From Phenylobacterium deserti (GTDB lineage: Bacteria; Pseudomonadota; Alphaproteobacteria; Caulobacterales; Caulobacteraceae), in the NCBI GenBank assembly GCA_945874825.1, contig CAMCIK010000005.1, positions 1 to 64,000 of the forward strand: 64,000 nucleotides of DNA, read 5' to 3'. The position numbers were made by a program, and so were the translations under genes. Position 1 is the stretch's first letter. Each line of letters starts with the position of its first letter. Shown here piece after piece: positions 41,677 through 50,212 of the stretch. Under the pieces are notes generated by a model that had not been told where the DNA came from, made no database searches, and saw nothing but the letters and a program-made list of their open reading frames with translations.

Positions 41677-42381
41677 TCAGGATCCGGCTGCGCCCCCGGG
41701 GGCAGCCGGCAGGTCCCCGGCGATCCGAGGCGCCAGGCGGGCGGTGATCTCCTCGATGCCCTGGGCGTTGGGGTGCATGCCGTCCGGAAGCAGCCGGTCG
41801 GGCCTGCCGGCCACGCCGTCCAGGAAGAAGGGATAGACGCGCACGCCTCTCTGCCGGGCCAGGTCCGGATAGATGGGATTGAAGGCCTGGGCATAGTCCT
41901 CGCCGAGGTTCGGTGCCGCCAGCATTGTGGTGAGGGCAGCGCGGACCCTGCGCCTGTCCAGCTCATCGAGGATGGCCCCCAGGTTCGCCCGGGTTTGCGC
42001 CGGGCTGAGGCCACGCAACATGTCGTTGGCGCCCAGTCCAACGATCACCAGGTCCGGCTTCCGGGGCAGGCCGTCGAGGGTGAACCCCAGCCGTGCGAGA
42101 CCCGCTGCGGTCGTATCCCCCGAGACGCCGGCGTTCACCACGTTCACGCTATGCCCGCTGCGTCGCAGGGCCCGCTCAAGGGCTGGCGCAAAGCCCTGGG
42201 AAGGCTCAAGCCCGTAGCCGGCGAAGAGGCTGTCCCCGAAAACGACCACCAGGGGACCGTCAGCGACAGCCGCCGGGGCGGTCGCAGGCTGTGTTCCCCG
42301 AGCGGGGCCCTGAGGTGAACAGGCGACAATAATCTGGCAAAGCCCTGCAAGGACCACATATAGCCACCACCCCGAACGCAC
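41677..42381 (-). CDS. tesA: TesA-like SGNH arylesterase/lysophospholipase lipoprotein
   Basis: A 234-residue GDSL/SGNH hydrolase. GTG at 42381 gives a lipoprotein signal with lipobox IVAC near residue 21. Block I is VVFGDSLFAGYGLEP, block III is VGLGANDMLRGL, and block V is LLPDGMHPNAQGIEE with the catalytic Asp-His. Family members hydrolyse acyl-CoA, lysophospholipids and aryl esters. GAGGAGGC lies 5 nt before the GTG, deciding the start. Divergence from the YbbA-type ABC gene repeats the tesA/ybbA-ybbP arrangement known in E. coli. Confidence 0.9.
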   Translation of the reverse strand: MRSGWWLYVVLAGLCQIIVACSPQGPARGTQPATAPAAVADGPLVVVFGDSLFAGYGLEPSQGFAPALERALRRSGHSVNVVNAGVSGDTTAAGLARLGFTLDGLPRKPDLVIVGLGANDMLRGLSPAQTRANLGAILDELDRRRVRAALTTMLAAPNLGEDYAQAFNPIYPDLARQRGVRVYPFFLDGVAGRPDRLLPDGMHPNAQGIEEITARLAPRIAGDLPAAPGGAAGS

Positions 42382-42396
42382 TGGACGCCTCCTCGT

Positions 42397-43080
42397 ATGA
42401 CCCGCCCTGACGCCGACCTGATGATCCGCGCCCGGGGCGTGACACTCTCGCTCGGAAACACCGACATTCTCAAGGGCGTCGACCTCGATGCGCCCCGGGG
42501 CCAGAGCCTGGCGGTCCTTGGACCCTCCGGTTCCGGCAAGTCCTCGCTGATGGCCGTGCTGTCGGGGCTGGAGCGGACCACCTCCGGCGAGGTCCGGATC
42601 GACGGGCAGGATCTTGGGCCACTCAACGAGGATGAGCTCGCAAGGGCGCGCCGGGGACGAATCGGCGTGGTCCTTCAGGCCTTCCACCTCCTGCCGACGA
42701 TGACGGCGCTCGAGAACGTGGCCACCCCCCTCGAACTCCTGGGTACCACGGACGCCCGCGAGCGCGCCGTATCGGAGTTGGCCGCCGTGGGCCTGGGCGA
42801 CCGGCTGACCCACTATCCCGCACAGCTTTCAGGCGGCGAGCAGCAGCGGGTGGCCATCGCCCGCGCCATGGTGTCCCGGCCTGGCCTGATCTTCGCGGAT
42901 GAACCCACGGGGAACCTCGACGGCGTCACCTCGCGCCGGGTGGCGGACCTGCTCTTCGAACGGCGGGCCGCCACAGGGGCCACTCTGGTGATCATCACAC
43001 ATGACCCTGCCCTGGCTGCCCGCTGCGACCGCATCGTCGAGATGGCCGATGGCCAGATCGTATCCGACAGGCCTGCATGA
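42397..43080 (+). CDS. ybbA: ABC transporter ATP-binding protein (YbbA-like)
   Basis: A 227-residue ABC ATPase with Walker A (GPSGSGKSSL), Q-loop (VLQAFHLLPTMTALENV), signature (QLSGGEQQRVAIARAM), Walker B (LIFADEPTGNLD) and the switch His in VIITHDPALA. The LolD/MacB-type layout and the FtsX-like permease that follows (4-nt ATGA overlap) make this YbbA. Its ATG is only 15 bp from the divergent tesA GTG, and no clear AGGAG motif is seen on this strand, so translation may be leaderless or weakly initiated. Confidence 0.92.
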   Translation: MTRPDADLMIRARGVTLSLGNTDILKGVDLDAPRGQSLAVLGPSGSGKSSLMAVLSGLERTTSGEVRIDGQDLGPLNEDELARARRGRIGVVLQAFHLLPTMTALENVATPLELLGTTDARERAVSELAAVGLGDRLTHYPAQLSGGEQQRVAIARAMVSRPGLIFADEPTGNLDGVTSRRVADLLFERRAATGATLVIITHDPALAARCDRIVEMADGQIVSDRPA

Positions 43081-45599
43081 CCTCCGCACCCCTCCACCTG
43101 CTCTGGCGGATTGCACGACGGGACCTCTCCGCAGGTTTCCGTGGCCTGCGCCTCCTGTTCCTCTGCCTGTTCCTCGGGGTCGGCGCCCTGGCGGCCATCG
43201 GAAGTCTGACGGCGGCCATTACCGGCGAACTGACCCGGAAGGGACGCGAACTCCTCGGCGGCGACCTGGAGGTCGCCCTCACGCAGAGGTACGCCGAAGC
43301 GACTGAGAAGGCGCAGATGGCGCAGCTCGGAAAAGTCAGCGAGACCGTCCGTCTGAGGGCGATGGCCAGCGGCGGCGGCGGGCCGCCCATGCTCTCCGAG
43401 CTCAAGGGCGTCGACAGCAGCTATCCCCTCTATGGCCGCCTGACCGTAGCCACCCCTTCAGGCCCCGTCGCAACCGATCGGCCAGGATCCGGTGAGGTGC
43501 TGATCGAGCGCGGCCTCGCCGAACGCCTGGGTGTCGGGGTCGGCGACAGCCTGGCCCTCGGCAAGGCCCGGTTCCGCATCTCCGGCGTACTCGCCTCGGA
43601 GCCTGACCGAGTCGGCGAGGGTTTCAGCCTCGGTCCCGCCGCCCTGATCCGGCTGGAGGATATGGCCTCGACGGGCCTCATCCAGCCCGGCAGTCTCTTC
43701 CAGGCCAAGTACAGGATCCGCCTGGCACCCAATGACATCCGCCGACCCGACAAGCTGGCGGAAGACCTCAAGCGCGCCCACGGAGAGGCTGGCTGGCAGG
43801 TTCGCGACCATGGGCGCGCTGCGCCGGGCGCCAGCCGTTTCTTCGAGAGAATGGGCCAGTTCCTGGGCCTAATCGGCCTATCCGCCCTGGTGATCGCCGG
43901 CATTGGCGTAAGCAACGGGGTTGCGGGCTATCTCGCGGCCCGACGGGGCGCCATCGCCACCCTCAAGGTCCTTGGGGCCTCCAACCGCGACGTCTCGATC
44001 CTCTATCTCCTGCAGGTCGCCGTGGTCGCCAGCTGTGCAATCGCGACCGGCCTTGTCGCGGGGGCGGCCCTGGCACCCGCCCTCCTTGCCCTGCTCGGCG
44101 ACCGCCTGCCCGTGAAACCAGACTTCGTCCTCCATCTCTGGCCCCTGGCCATCGCCGCTGCCCAGGGACTGCTGATCGCCTTCATCTTCACCTGGCCGCC
44201 CCTGGCCCGTGCCGGGCGAACCCCGCCCGCCGCCATCTGGCGGACCCATCTCGAGCCTGCCGCCCGCATGTCCCGGAGGGACGCGGCCATTGTCGGGACT
44301 GCTGCAGCGGTCTCCGTGGCCCTTGCCCTCGCAACCACGGACAGGCCGCTCTTCTCTGCTGGGGTGCTGGCGGCGACGGGGGGCGTCCTCCTCTTGCTCC
44401 TGCTGGTGGGGCTTGGCGTCAGGACCCTCGCCCACCGCCTGCCCCGACCCGATTCGCCTCTCTTGAGGCTGGCCTTGTCCAACCTGCATCGTCCTGGAGC
44501 GCAGACTCCTGCCCTGGTGATCGCCATCGGCCTGTCCCTGACCCTCTTCGTCCTGATTGCAGCCATACAGACCAGCCTGGATGCGGAAATCGCCCGGTCG
44601 GTCCCCCAGCGGGCGCCCGCCCAGTTCGTCCTGGACGTACCATCTTCGGGCGCCACGGCTTTCCGCGAGGCCGTTCAGCGGGCAGCGCCCGGAGCCGAAG
44701 TCGACCTCGTCCCAGCTCTGCGCGGGACCATCACGGCCTATGGCAGCCAGCGGGTGAGGGACATGAAGACCCTCCCCCGGGAGGCCTGGGTCCTTCGCGG
44801 CGAAAGGGGTGTGACCTACGCCGGGACCCTACCTGAAGGCAGTCGCATCACGGCGGGTGCCTGGTGGCCGGCGGACTACCAGGGACCGCCCCTCGTCTCC
44901 CTCGATGAGCGGGTGGCGGAGGCCCTGTCCCTGCAGGTGGGCGATACCCTGACGGTCAGCGTCCTGGGCCGGGAAATCCCCGCGCGCATCGCCTCGCTCA
45001 GGAAGATCGACTGGGAAACTCTGGGCTTCAACTACATGATGGTCTTCCCACCGAGCACGCTTGCCCAAGCGCCCCACACTCTGGCGGGATCGATCAGCCT
45101 TCCACCGGACAAGGAGACGGCTTCAGCGCGGGCCATCCTCGCGGCCTTTCCCGGTGCCTCGGTGATCTCCGTCCGCGAAGTGATCGGCCAGGCGCGCGTC
45201 CTCCTCGACCAGATGGCCCTGGCGGTCACGGCAGCCGCGTCAGTGACCCTGCTGGCCGGCATGGCGGTGCTGACCGGGGCCGTGGCCGCCGCGCGCCAGG
45301 CCCGTACCTACGACGCCGTCATCCTCAAGACCCTTGGTGCCACCCGGGGACAGCTGCTGGCCGTGCAGGCCCTCGAGTTCGGGCTCCTCGGCCTGCTCCT
45401 GGGCGGGGTCGCCCTGGCAGCGGGCCTGTCCGGCGCCTGGTGGATCATTGTCCAGGTCTTCGAGTTCACCTGGGCACCGGACTGGGGTCGCGTCCTGGGA
45501 TCGGTCGCCGTGGGCCTTGCGGTCACCCTGGCCTTGAGCCTTGCCGGTGCCCTGCCCATCCTGTCCGCCCGGCCGGCGAGTGCGCTCCGCTCCGTCTAG
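43077..45599 (+). CDS. ybbP: FtsX-like ABC permease (YbbP-like)
   Basis: An 840-residue permease with about ten helices, including an N-terminal helix (GLRLLFLCLFLGVGALAAIG), the FtsX-type pair around 260-310 (FLGLIGLSALVIAGIGVSNG), a second set near 410-480 and a C-terminal FtsX unit (AVTAAASVTLLAGMAVLTGA to SLAGALPILSARPASAL). Large periplasmic domains lie between. It works with YbbA; the E. coli pair is linked to envelope lipid or extracytoplasmic processes but remains poorly characterised. The start overlaps the end of ybbA by 4 nt. Confidence 0.9.
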   Translation: MTSAPLHLLWRIARRDLSAGFRGLRLLFLCLFLGVGALAAIGSLTAAITGELTRKGRELLGGDLEVALTQRYAEATEKAQMAQLGKVSETVRLRAMASGGGGPPMLSELKGVDSSYPLYGRLTVATPSGPVATDRPGSGEVLIERGLAERLGVGVGDSLALGKARFRISGVLASEPDRVGEGFSLGPAALIRLEDMASTGLIQPGSLFQAKYRIRLAPNDIRRPDKLAEDLKRAHGEAGWQVRDHGRAAPGASRFFERMGQFLGLIGLSALVIAGIGVSNGVAGYLAARRGAIATLKVLGASNRDVSILYLLQVAVVASCAIATGLVAGAALAPALLALLGDRLPVKPDFVLHLWPLAIAAAQGLLIAFIFTWPPLARAGRTPPAAIWRTHLEPAARMSRRDAAIVGTAAAVSVALALATTDRPLFSAGVLAATGGVLLLLLLVGLGVRTLAHRLPRPDSPLLRLALSNLHRPGAQTPALVIAIGLSLTLFVLIAAIQTSLDAEIARSVPQRAPAQFVLDVPSSGATAFREAVQRAAPGAEVDLVPALRGTITAYGSQRVRDMKTLPREAWVLRGERGVTYAGTLPEGSRITAGAWWPADYQGPPLVSLDERVAEALSLQVGDTLTVSVLGREIPARIASLRKIDWETLGFNYMMVFPPSTLAQAPHTLAGSISLPPDKETASARAILAAFPGASVISVREVIGQARVLLDQMALAVTAAASVTLLAGMAVLTGAVAAARQARTYDAVILKTLGATRGQLLAVQALEFGLLGLLLGGVALAAGLSGAWWIIVQVFEFTWAPDWGRVLGSVAVGLAVTLALSLAGALPILSARPASALRSV

Positions 45600-45710
45600 G
45601 CTGCAGACAGGGAACGGGAGCTTGCGCGACGTCTACGGCGCGGATCTCGCCGGTATCGTGCTGACCCTGATCGCCTTCCCGTAATAGGCACAGCCGGGCG
45701 ACTAGGCGAG

Positions 45711-46406
45711 CTAGGATCGAGGCGGCGCGCCGGGAGGCCCCAGCATTCCCGAACTGACAACCCAGGCGGCTGCGGCCCCCAGCCCCTGGCCAACCAAGAA
45801 TCCAGGAACCGACTCCGGAGCGATGCCGGCAAATGTATCGGTCAGGCTCCGGGCCAGGGTGACGGCGGGATTGGCGAAGGCGGTGGAGGCGGTGAAGCCA
45901 TAGGCGGCGGTGATGTAGAGGGCGACCAGGGCGGCCGTGGCCCCCGGGGCAAGGCGCGAGGCGAGGCGGATCACCAGGATAAGGCCAAAGGTGGCGACGG
46001 CTTCGGACAGCACCTGCGCACCGCCGGACCGCACCTTGTCGGAGACCTGGAACAGCGGCAGTTCGAACATGGCGTGGGCGAGGAGGACGCCGGCGACGGC
46101 GGCGAGGACCTGGACCGCGACCCGGGCGAGGGCTTCGCCGGCGGCGAGGTCCCGGTCGCGGGCGGCCAGGACGCTGACGAGGGGGTTGAAGTGTGCGCCA
46201 GAGATCGGTCCCAGAAGGGTGATCAGGACGGCCAGCCCGGCCCCGGTCGAGACCGTATTCAGCATCAGGGCGATCGCATCATTCCCTCCGGACAGCCGCT
46301 CACCCATGATCCCCGAGCCCACCACGATGGACAGGAGAAGCGCGGTTCCCAAGCCTTCAGCCGCAAGCCGGCGGAACAGGCTGAACTCGGGCTGGACCGC
46401 AGTCAT
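45711..46406 (-). CDS. aqpS: Aquaporin-family channel of an arsenic operon (AqpS-like)
   Basis: A 231-residue MIP channel with six helices. The first pore motif is GAHFNPLVSVL (Asn-Pro-Leu rather than NPA) and the second is FANPAVTLARSL. A non-canonical first motif is common in this arsenic-linked subgroup. In Sinorhizobium an AqpS channel replaces the ArsB pump in arsR-aqpS-arsC, letting arsenite from arsenate reduction leave down its gradient. Here the ATG overlaps the arsC stop by 4 nt. No arsB or acr3 is seen in the window. Confidence 0.85.
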   Translation of the reverse strand: MTAVQPEFSLFRRLAAEGLGTALLLSIVVGSGIMGERLSGGNDAIALMLNTVSTGAGLAVLITLLGPISGAHFNPLVSVLAARDRDLAAGEALARVAVQVLAAVAGVLLAHAMFELPLFQVSDKVRSGGAQVLSEAVATFGLILVIRLASRLAPGATAALVALYITAAYGFTASTAFANPAVTLARSLTDTFAGIAPESVPGFLVGQGLGAAAAWVVSSGMLGPPGAPPRS

Positions 46407-46906
46407 GGGTTTAGGTCCTTGCCAATCGCCTCCAGAAGGATCCGAACGTCCGGGCCGTCGAGGACTTCGGGAGGTAGGGAGAGAAAGCGTTCCACGCGGC
46501 GGCGAAGCCGGCCTTCCGCCGCAGCAAAGGCCGCTGCAACCTCCGCCTCTGTCCCGGTCACCGCTGCTGGATCTTCTACCCCCCAGTGCGCGGAAACGGG
46601 ACGTCCCGGCCAGATGGGGCAGACCTCGCCGGCGGCGTTGTCGCAGACGGTGAAGATGAAATCGATCGGCTGCGCCCCTGGGGCGGCGAACTCGTCCCAG
46701 GACTTGGAGCGGAAGTCAGCTGGGTCGAGGCCCAGAGACCTCAACACAGGAACAGCGCCCGGGTTAATCCGACCGGTCGGAAAAGACCCGGCTGAGTGGG
46801 CCCGGAAACGATCGCCGCCCAGCGTCCGGAGAAGACCCTCGGCGATCACGGACCGCGCGGAATTGCCCGTGCAGAGGAAGAGGACATTGCGGCGGAGGTC
46901 GGTCAT
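46403..46906 (-). CDS. arsC: Arsenate reductase, low-molecular-weight phosphatase type
   Basis: A 167-residue ArsC of the LMW-PTP fold that reduces arsenate to arsenite. The catalytic loop CTGNSARS (C-x5-R-S) sits at residues 12-19 in NVLFLCTGNSARSVIAEGLL. Further Cys residues occur in the FTVCDNAAGEVCPIWPG segment near 88, which is the region of the thioredoxin-coupled cysteine pair. It follows arsR with a 29-bp gap and is coupled to aqpS. ATG at 46906. Confidence 0.92.
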   Translation of the reverse strand: MTDLRRNVLFLCTGNSARSVIAEGLLRTLGGDRFRAHSAGSFPTGRINPGAVPVLRSLGLDPADFRSKSWDEFAAPGAQPIDFIFTVCDNAAGEVCPIWPGRPVSAHWGVEDPAAVTGTEAEVAAAFAAAEGRLRRRVERFLSLPPEVLDGPDVRILLEAIGKDLNP

Positions 46907-46935
46907 GGGCGGGTCCCGATAGCGAGGGGGTGGGG

Positions 46936-47292
46936 TCAGGGGGCCGGGACGGCCAGGCAGGCCGGAGAGATATCGGCGCAGATCTCAGGCCGGCCCCCGC
47001 AGCAGTCCTCCATCAGGTAGGCGAGGAGGCCGCGCATGGCGCCGAAGTTCGCCGAATAGAGGATGGACCGGCCCTCGCGCCGGGACCGGGTCAGCCCTGC
47101 TGCGGTGAGGATGGCCAGGTTCGAAGACAGGGTGTTGGGAAGGCTGCCCGTCGCTCGGGCGATCTCTCCGGCGGCAAGCCCCTCGGGACCTGCGCCGACA
47201 AGGCGGCGGAAAACCTCCAGCCGCCCCGGGTGCGCAAGGGCGCTGAGGGCGGCGACGGCGTCATTGGACGGTACTGGGTAACCTGCACGCAT
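46936..47292 (-). CDS. arsR: ArsR-family arsenic-responsive repressor
   Basis: A 118-residue winged-helix repressor. The N-terminal half has LAHPGRLEVFRRLVGAGPEG and the recognition region LPNTLSSNLAILTAAGL. It lacks the ELCVCDL site of E. coli ArsR but carries a C-terminal Cys pair and a third Cys (DCCGGRPEIC), the As(III) site known in Acidithiobacillus-type ArsR. It leads the arsR-arsC-aqpS operon. An inverted repeat 14 bp upstream of the ATG is the likely operator. Confidence 0.9.
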   Translation of the reverse strand: MRAGYPVPSNDAVAALSALAHPGRLEVFRRLVGAGPEGLAAGEIARATGSLPNTLSSNLAILTAAGLTRSRREGRSILYSANFGAMRGLLAYLMEDCCGGRPEICADISPACLAVPAP

Positions 47293-47306
47293 GGCGGTAA
47301 TTCATA

Positions 47307-47322
47307 TCTCGATATTTCGAGA
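47307..47322. promoter_or_regulatory. Inverted repeat upstream of arsR (candidate ArsR operator)
   Basis: TCTCGA-TATT-TCGAGA is a perfect 6-bp inverted repeat with a 4-bp spacer, 14 bp before the arsR start on the minus strand. It is in an AT-rich pocket and would overlap the promoter or ribosome site, fitting autoregulation by ArsR. Confidence 0.6.
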
Positions 47323-47688
47323 ATTGTCGAATCCTAAATCCAGGATCATCCCCGGCCCGACACGCGAGACCTCGAGGCACCTCATGCCAACCCACCTTCC
47401 CCTGGGGACCGGCGACGTCTGGCCGGGCCGAGACAGGGTCCGGCGGAGGGGGCCGCCTCATATCGTATCGGGCATCCCCATTTCGGGAGTGATGGGAGAC
47501 CTCATTTCTGGACGGCTGAGTACAGACAGGCTAAGTAATGGAAAAAGCGCCAGAAAATCCCAGTCTATATGACATCTCGGGTTGCTCCCGCCCCGCATTG
47601 AGCGGAACATGGCCCTCAGCAAGCGGCCATGGAGCCCCGCCCACGAGGCGGTCATCCATAACCGCACGAGCAGCCGGGGGAGAGGCGC
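47323..47688. other. Intergenic region between arsR and the efflux operon
   Basis: This roughly 370-bp stretch holds no recognised gene. It must contain promoters for arsR (minus) and for the HlyD-type operon (plus). A TATATG at about 47565 is a possible -10 for the plus strand, without a convincing -35. A 27-codon ATG frame (47609-47692) overlaps the HlyD GTG by 4 nt, which would allow translational coupling, but it has no family similarity and may be chance. Confidence 0.4.
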
Positions 47689-48747
47689 GTGAGCGAAAAG
47701 GCGCCGGAAGGGCCTGCGGGCGGAGCCCGCAAACGCGGGGGTGTCCCGAGGCGCTGGATTGTCATGCTCGGCGGCCCCCTGGTCATTCTGACGGCCCTCG
47801 CTGTCTATCTCCTGACCCTGGGGCGCTTCCAGACCACGGACAACGCCTTCGTCCAGGTGGCGAAGACCCCGGTGGCACCCTCGATCAGCGGACGGGTCCT
47901 CGAGATCTACGTCCGCGAGAACCAGGCGGTCCGCAAGGGTCAGGTCCTGTTCCGCCTTGACGCCCGTGATGCCCGCGCGAACCTCGCAGCAGCAGAGGCC
48001 CAGCTGGCGGAGGCACAGCAGATGGTTGGCCAGCTGCGCGCCGGCTACGCAAGGGAACAGGCCAATGTCGCCGCCGCCCGTGAGAACCTGAGTTACGCCC
48101 TGGCGGAGGCCTCCCGGCAGGCCGGCCTCGCAGCCGCAGGAGCCGGATCGGCCCAGCAGGCCGACCAGGCCCGCCACACCGCCCGTCTGGCCCGGGAACA
48201 ACTGAGAGCGGCCGAGCAGTCCGCCGCCGGAGCCCTCGCTGTCCTTGGCGGGGACCCCCAGGCGGGCTCACGGGCCGCAGCCGTCCTGCAGGCCCGCGCC
48301 CAGCTGGAACGGGCGCGTCTCAACAGTTCCTACACTGAAGTCCAGGCACCTTCGGATGGAGTGGTCGCCCGGGTCGACCAGCTGCCGGTCGGGGCCTACC
48401 TCAACGCCTCTCAGGCGGCGTTCTGGCTACTGGCGGGCCGCCCCTGGGTGGAGGCCAACTTCAAGGAAGACCAGGTGGCCCGGATGCGCGTTGGCCAGCC
48501 GGTCGAGATCGAGATCGACGCCTATCCCCAGGGCCAGTTGAAGGGCCGGGTCGCCAGCTTCGCCCCCGGCACCGGCCAGGCCTTCTCCGCCCTGCCCGCC
48601 CAGAACGCTACCGGGAACTGGGTCAAGGTCACCCAGCGGCTTCCCGTCCGCATCGAGTTCGACCAGCCGCCGCCCGACATGGCCGCGCGGGCGGGTCTGT
48701 CCGCCACGGTCAAGGTCGACGTCCGGTCCAGCCGTGACGGGAAGTAG
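47689..48747 (+). CDS. HlyD/EmrA-family membrane fusion protein
   Basis: A 352-residue periplasmic adaptor with one N-terminal membrane helix (WIVMLGGPLVILTALAVYLL, about 26-45), a lipoyl-like half-motif (TPVAPSISGRVLEIYVREN and VRKGQVLFRLDARDA), a coiled-coil hairpin (about 95-200) and the second lipoyl half (SYTEVQAPSDGVVARVDQL). The C-terminal barrel has VEANFKEDQVARMRVGQPV. It joins the inner-membrane MFS pump and the outer-membrane channel encoded next. GTG at 47689 is preceded by GGGGGAGAG. The start overlaps the short upstream frame. Confidence 0.9.
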   Translation: MSEKAPEGPAGGARKRGGVPRRWIVMLGGPLVILTALAVYLLTLGRFQTTDNAFVQVAKTPVAPSISGRVLEIYVRENQAVRKGQVLFRLDARDARANLAAAEAQLAEAQQMVGQLRAGYAREQANVAAARENLSYALAEASRQAGLAAAGAGSAQQADQARHTARLAREQLRAAEQSAAGALAVLGGDPQAGSRAAAVLQARAQLERARLNSSYTEVQAPSDGVVARVDQLPVGAYLNASQAAFWLLAGRPWVEANFKEDQVARMRVGQPVEIEIDAYPQGQLKGRVASFAPGTGQAFSALPAQNATGNWVKVTQRLPVRIEFDQPPPDMAARAGLSATVKVDVRSSRDGK

Positions 48748-48751
48748 GGCC

Positions 48752-50212
48752 ATGCCCGGCCTGCCCGGCAATCCGCGTCTTCCTGCGGTCGCCCTGACCC
48801 TGGCCGCAGGCCTCCTGCTCCTGGGAGGGTGCGCCGCAACGGGCAACGCCTTCATCGCGCCCGCCGGGACACCCTCGCCAGACGGCTACGGCATGGCGGG
48901 CGAGCACACGCCATACAGGGTCGTGGTCGAGGCCGGCGCAAGGTCCCGCACCTGGTGGACCGCCTTTGGCTCGGAGAGGCTAGACGAGGTCATCCGGCTG
49001 GCCCTGGAGAACTCGCCTGACCTTGCCGAGGCGCGCGCCACACTCGACCGCCACCAGGCGGAAGCCGAGGCGGCTCGAGCCCTCCTCAAGCCCCAGGTCG
49101 GACTCAACGTCCGGGTCGAGCGGCAATTGTTCAACAGCGAGGCCTTCGGATTCAGCGGTTTCCCAAGCCGCACCTTCAACATCTTCAGCCTCGGGGGCCT
49201 GGTGAGCTATGATCCCGACCTGTTCGGGGTCGGGCGCACGAGGGCGGCCGAGGCCGACGCCCTGGCCGACGCTGCAGGCTGGGAGGCCGACGCCGCAGCC
49301 CTGTCGCTCTCAGCCAATGTGGCCCTGGAAGCCGTGCGGATCGCGGGCCTGAATGCTCAGATTGACGCCGCGGAGCAGGTGATCGACGACGACAGGAAGC
49401 TTGTGGAGCTCGCCCGGAGAGCCGAGGCCCTCGGCGGGCTTTCCCGGTCCGGCCGGGTGGAGATCGAAGCCCAGCTCGCCAGCGACGAGGCCCGGATGCC
49501 CGACCTCTTCCGGCAGAGGGACCAGGCCCGCCGCCGGCTGGCCCTCCTCTCGGGAAGGTCACCGTCGGAATGGGCCCCGCCTGACTTCAGGCTGGCGGAC
49601 CTGGTGCTTCCCGGGACCATTCCCGTGAGCCTGCCTTCTGAACTGCTTCGGGGGCGGCCGGACATCAAGGCCGCCGAGGCCGAGTTACAGGCGGCCCGGC
49701 TCGCCGCCCGCGCGGAGCAAGCGGACTCGCTTCCGAAGCTGAGCCTCACCGGCGACTACGCCCAGACATCGAACCAGATCGAGGATCTGTTCAGGTCCGG
49801 CTCGAGAGGTTGGAACCTGTCTTCAGGTCTGACGGCACCGATCTACGACGGCGGCCTCACCCGGGCCAACCGGAGGGCGGCCGAAGCCGACCTTCGTGCG
49901 GCGGAGGCCCGGTATCGCCGGACCGTGCTTGAGGCCTTCTCACAGGTCGGAGGACTGATGGCGTCCCTCCAGGCTGGAGAGACCGAGGTCGCTGCTTTCC
50001 GGCGCGCGGTGGACGCCGCTCAGACGGACGCCGACATCACACTGGCCGGGGTGAGGCTGGGCGGCACCCCACTGCTGAGGGCCATCGACGCCCGTCGCCA
50101 GCTCAGCCTGGCGCGGCGTAACCTTGCAGACGCTGAGGCGCGGCGCCTCTCGGACATGATCGGGCTCTTCGCCGCGGCCGGGGCGGACTGGCGGGCGGCG
50201 GGCGATGACTGA
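48752..50212 (+). CDS. Outer-membrane efflux lipoprotein (NodT/TolC family)
   Basis: A 486-residue outer membrane factor with a lipobox LLGGC near residue 27. Two OEP repeats are seen: WWTAFGSERLDEVIRLALEN... with LAEARATLDRHQAEAEAARA, and PSELLRGRPDIKAAEAELQA with GLTAPIYDGGLTRANRRAAE. It forms the trans-periplasmic channel for the EmrAB-like pump. ATG at 48752 sits 4 nt after the HlyD stop; GGGAAG overlaps that stop. Its end overlaps the EmrB-like gene by 8 nt. Confidence 0.9.
   Translation: MPGLPGNPRLPAVALTLAAGLLLLGGCAATGNAFIAPAGTPSPDGYGMAGEHTPYRVVVEAGARSRTWWTAFGSERLDEVIRLALENSPDLAEARATLDRHQAEAEAARALLKPQVGLNVRVERQLFNSEAFGFSGFPSRTFNIFSLGGLVSYDPDLFGVGRTRAAEADALADAAGWEADAAALSLSANVALEAVRIAGLNAQIDAAEQVIDDDRKLVELARRAEALGGLSRSGRVEIEAQLASDEARMPDLFRQRDQARRRLALLSGRSPSEWAPPDFRLADLVLPGTIPVSLPSELLRGRPDIKAAEAELQAARLAARAEQADSLPKLSLTGDYAQTSNQIEDLFRSGSRGWNLSSGLTAPIYDGGLTRANRRAAEADLRAAEARYRRTVLEAFSQVGGLMASLQAGETEVAAFRRAVDAAQTDADITLAGVRLGGTPLLRAIDARRQLSLARRNLADAEARRLSDMIGLFAAAGADWRAAGDD

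Noticed and set aside
45600-45710. Short plus-strand frame after ybbP ending LTLIAFP
   Set aside because: Only about 20 codons with a TTG start and no ribosome site; treated as intergenic.
47609-47692. 27-codon ORF overlapping the HlyD start
   Set aside because: No similarity or conservation evidence; retained only as a note in the intergenic entry.
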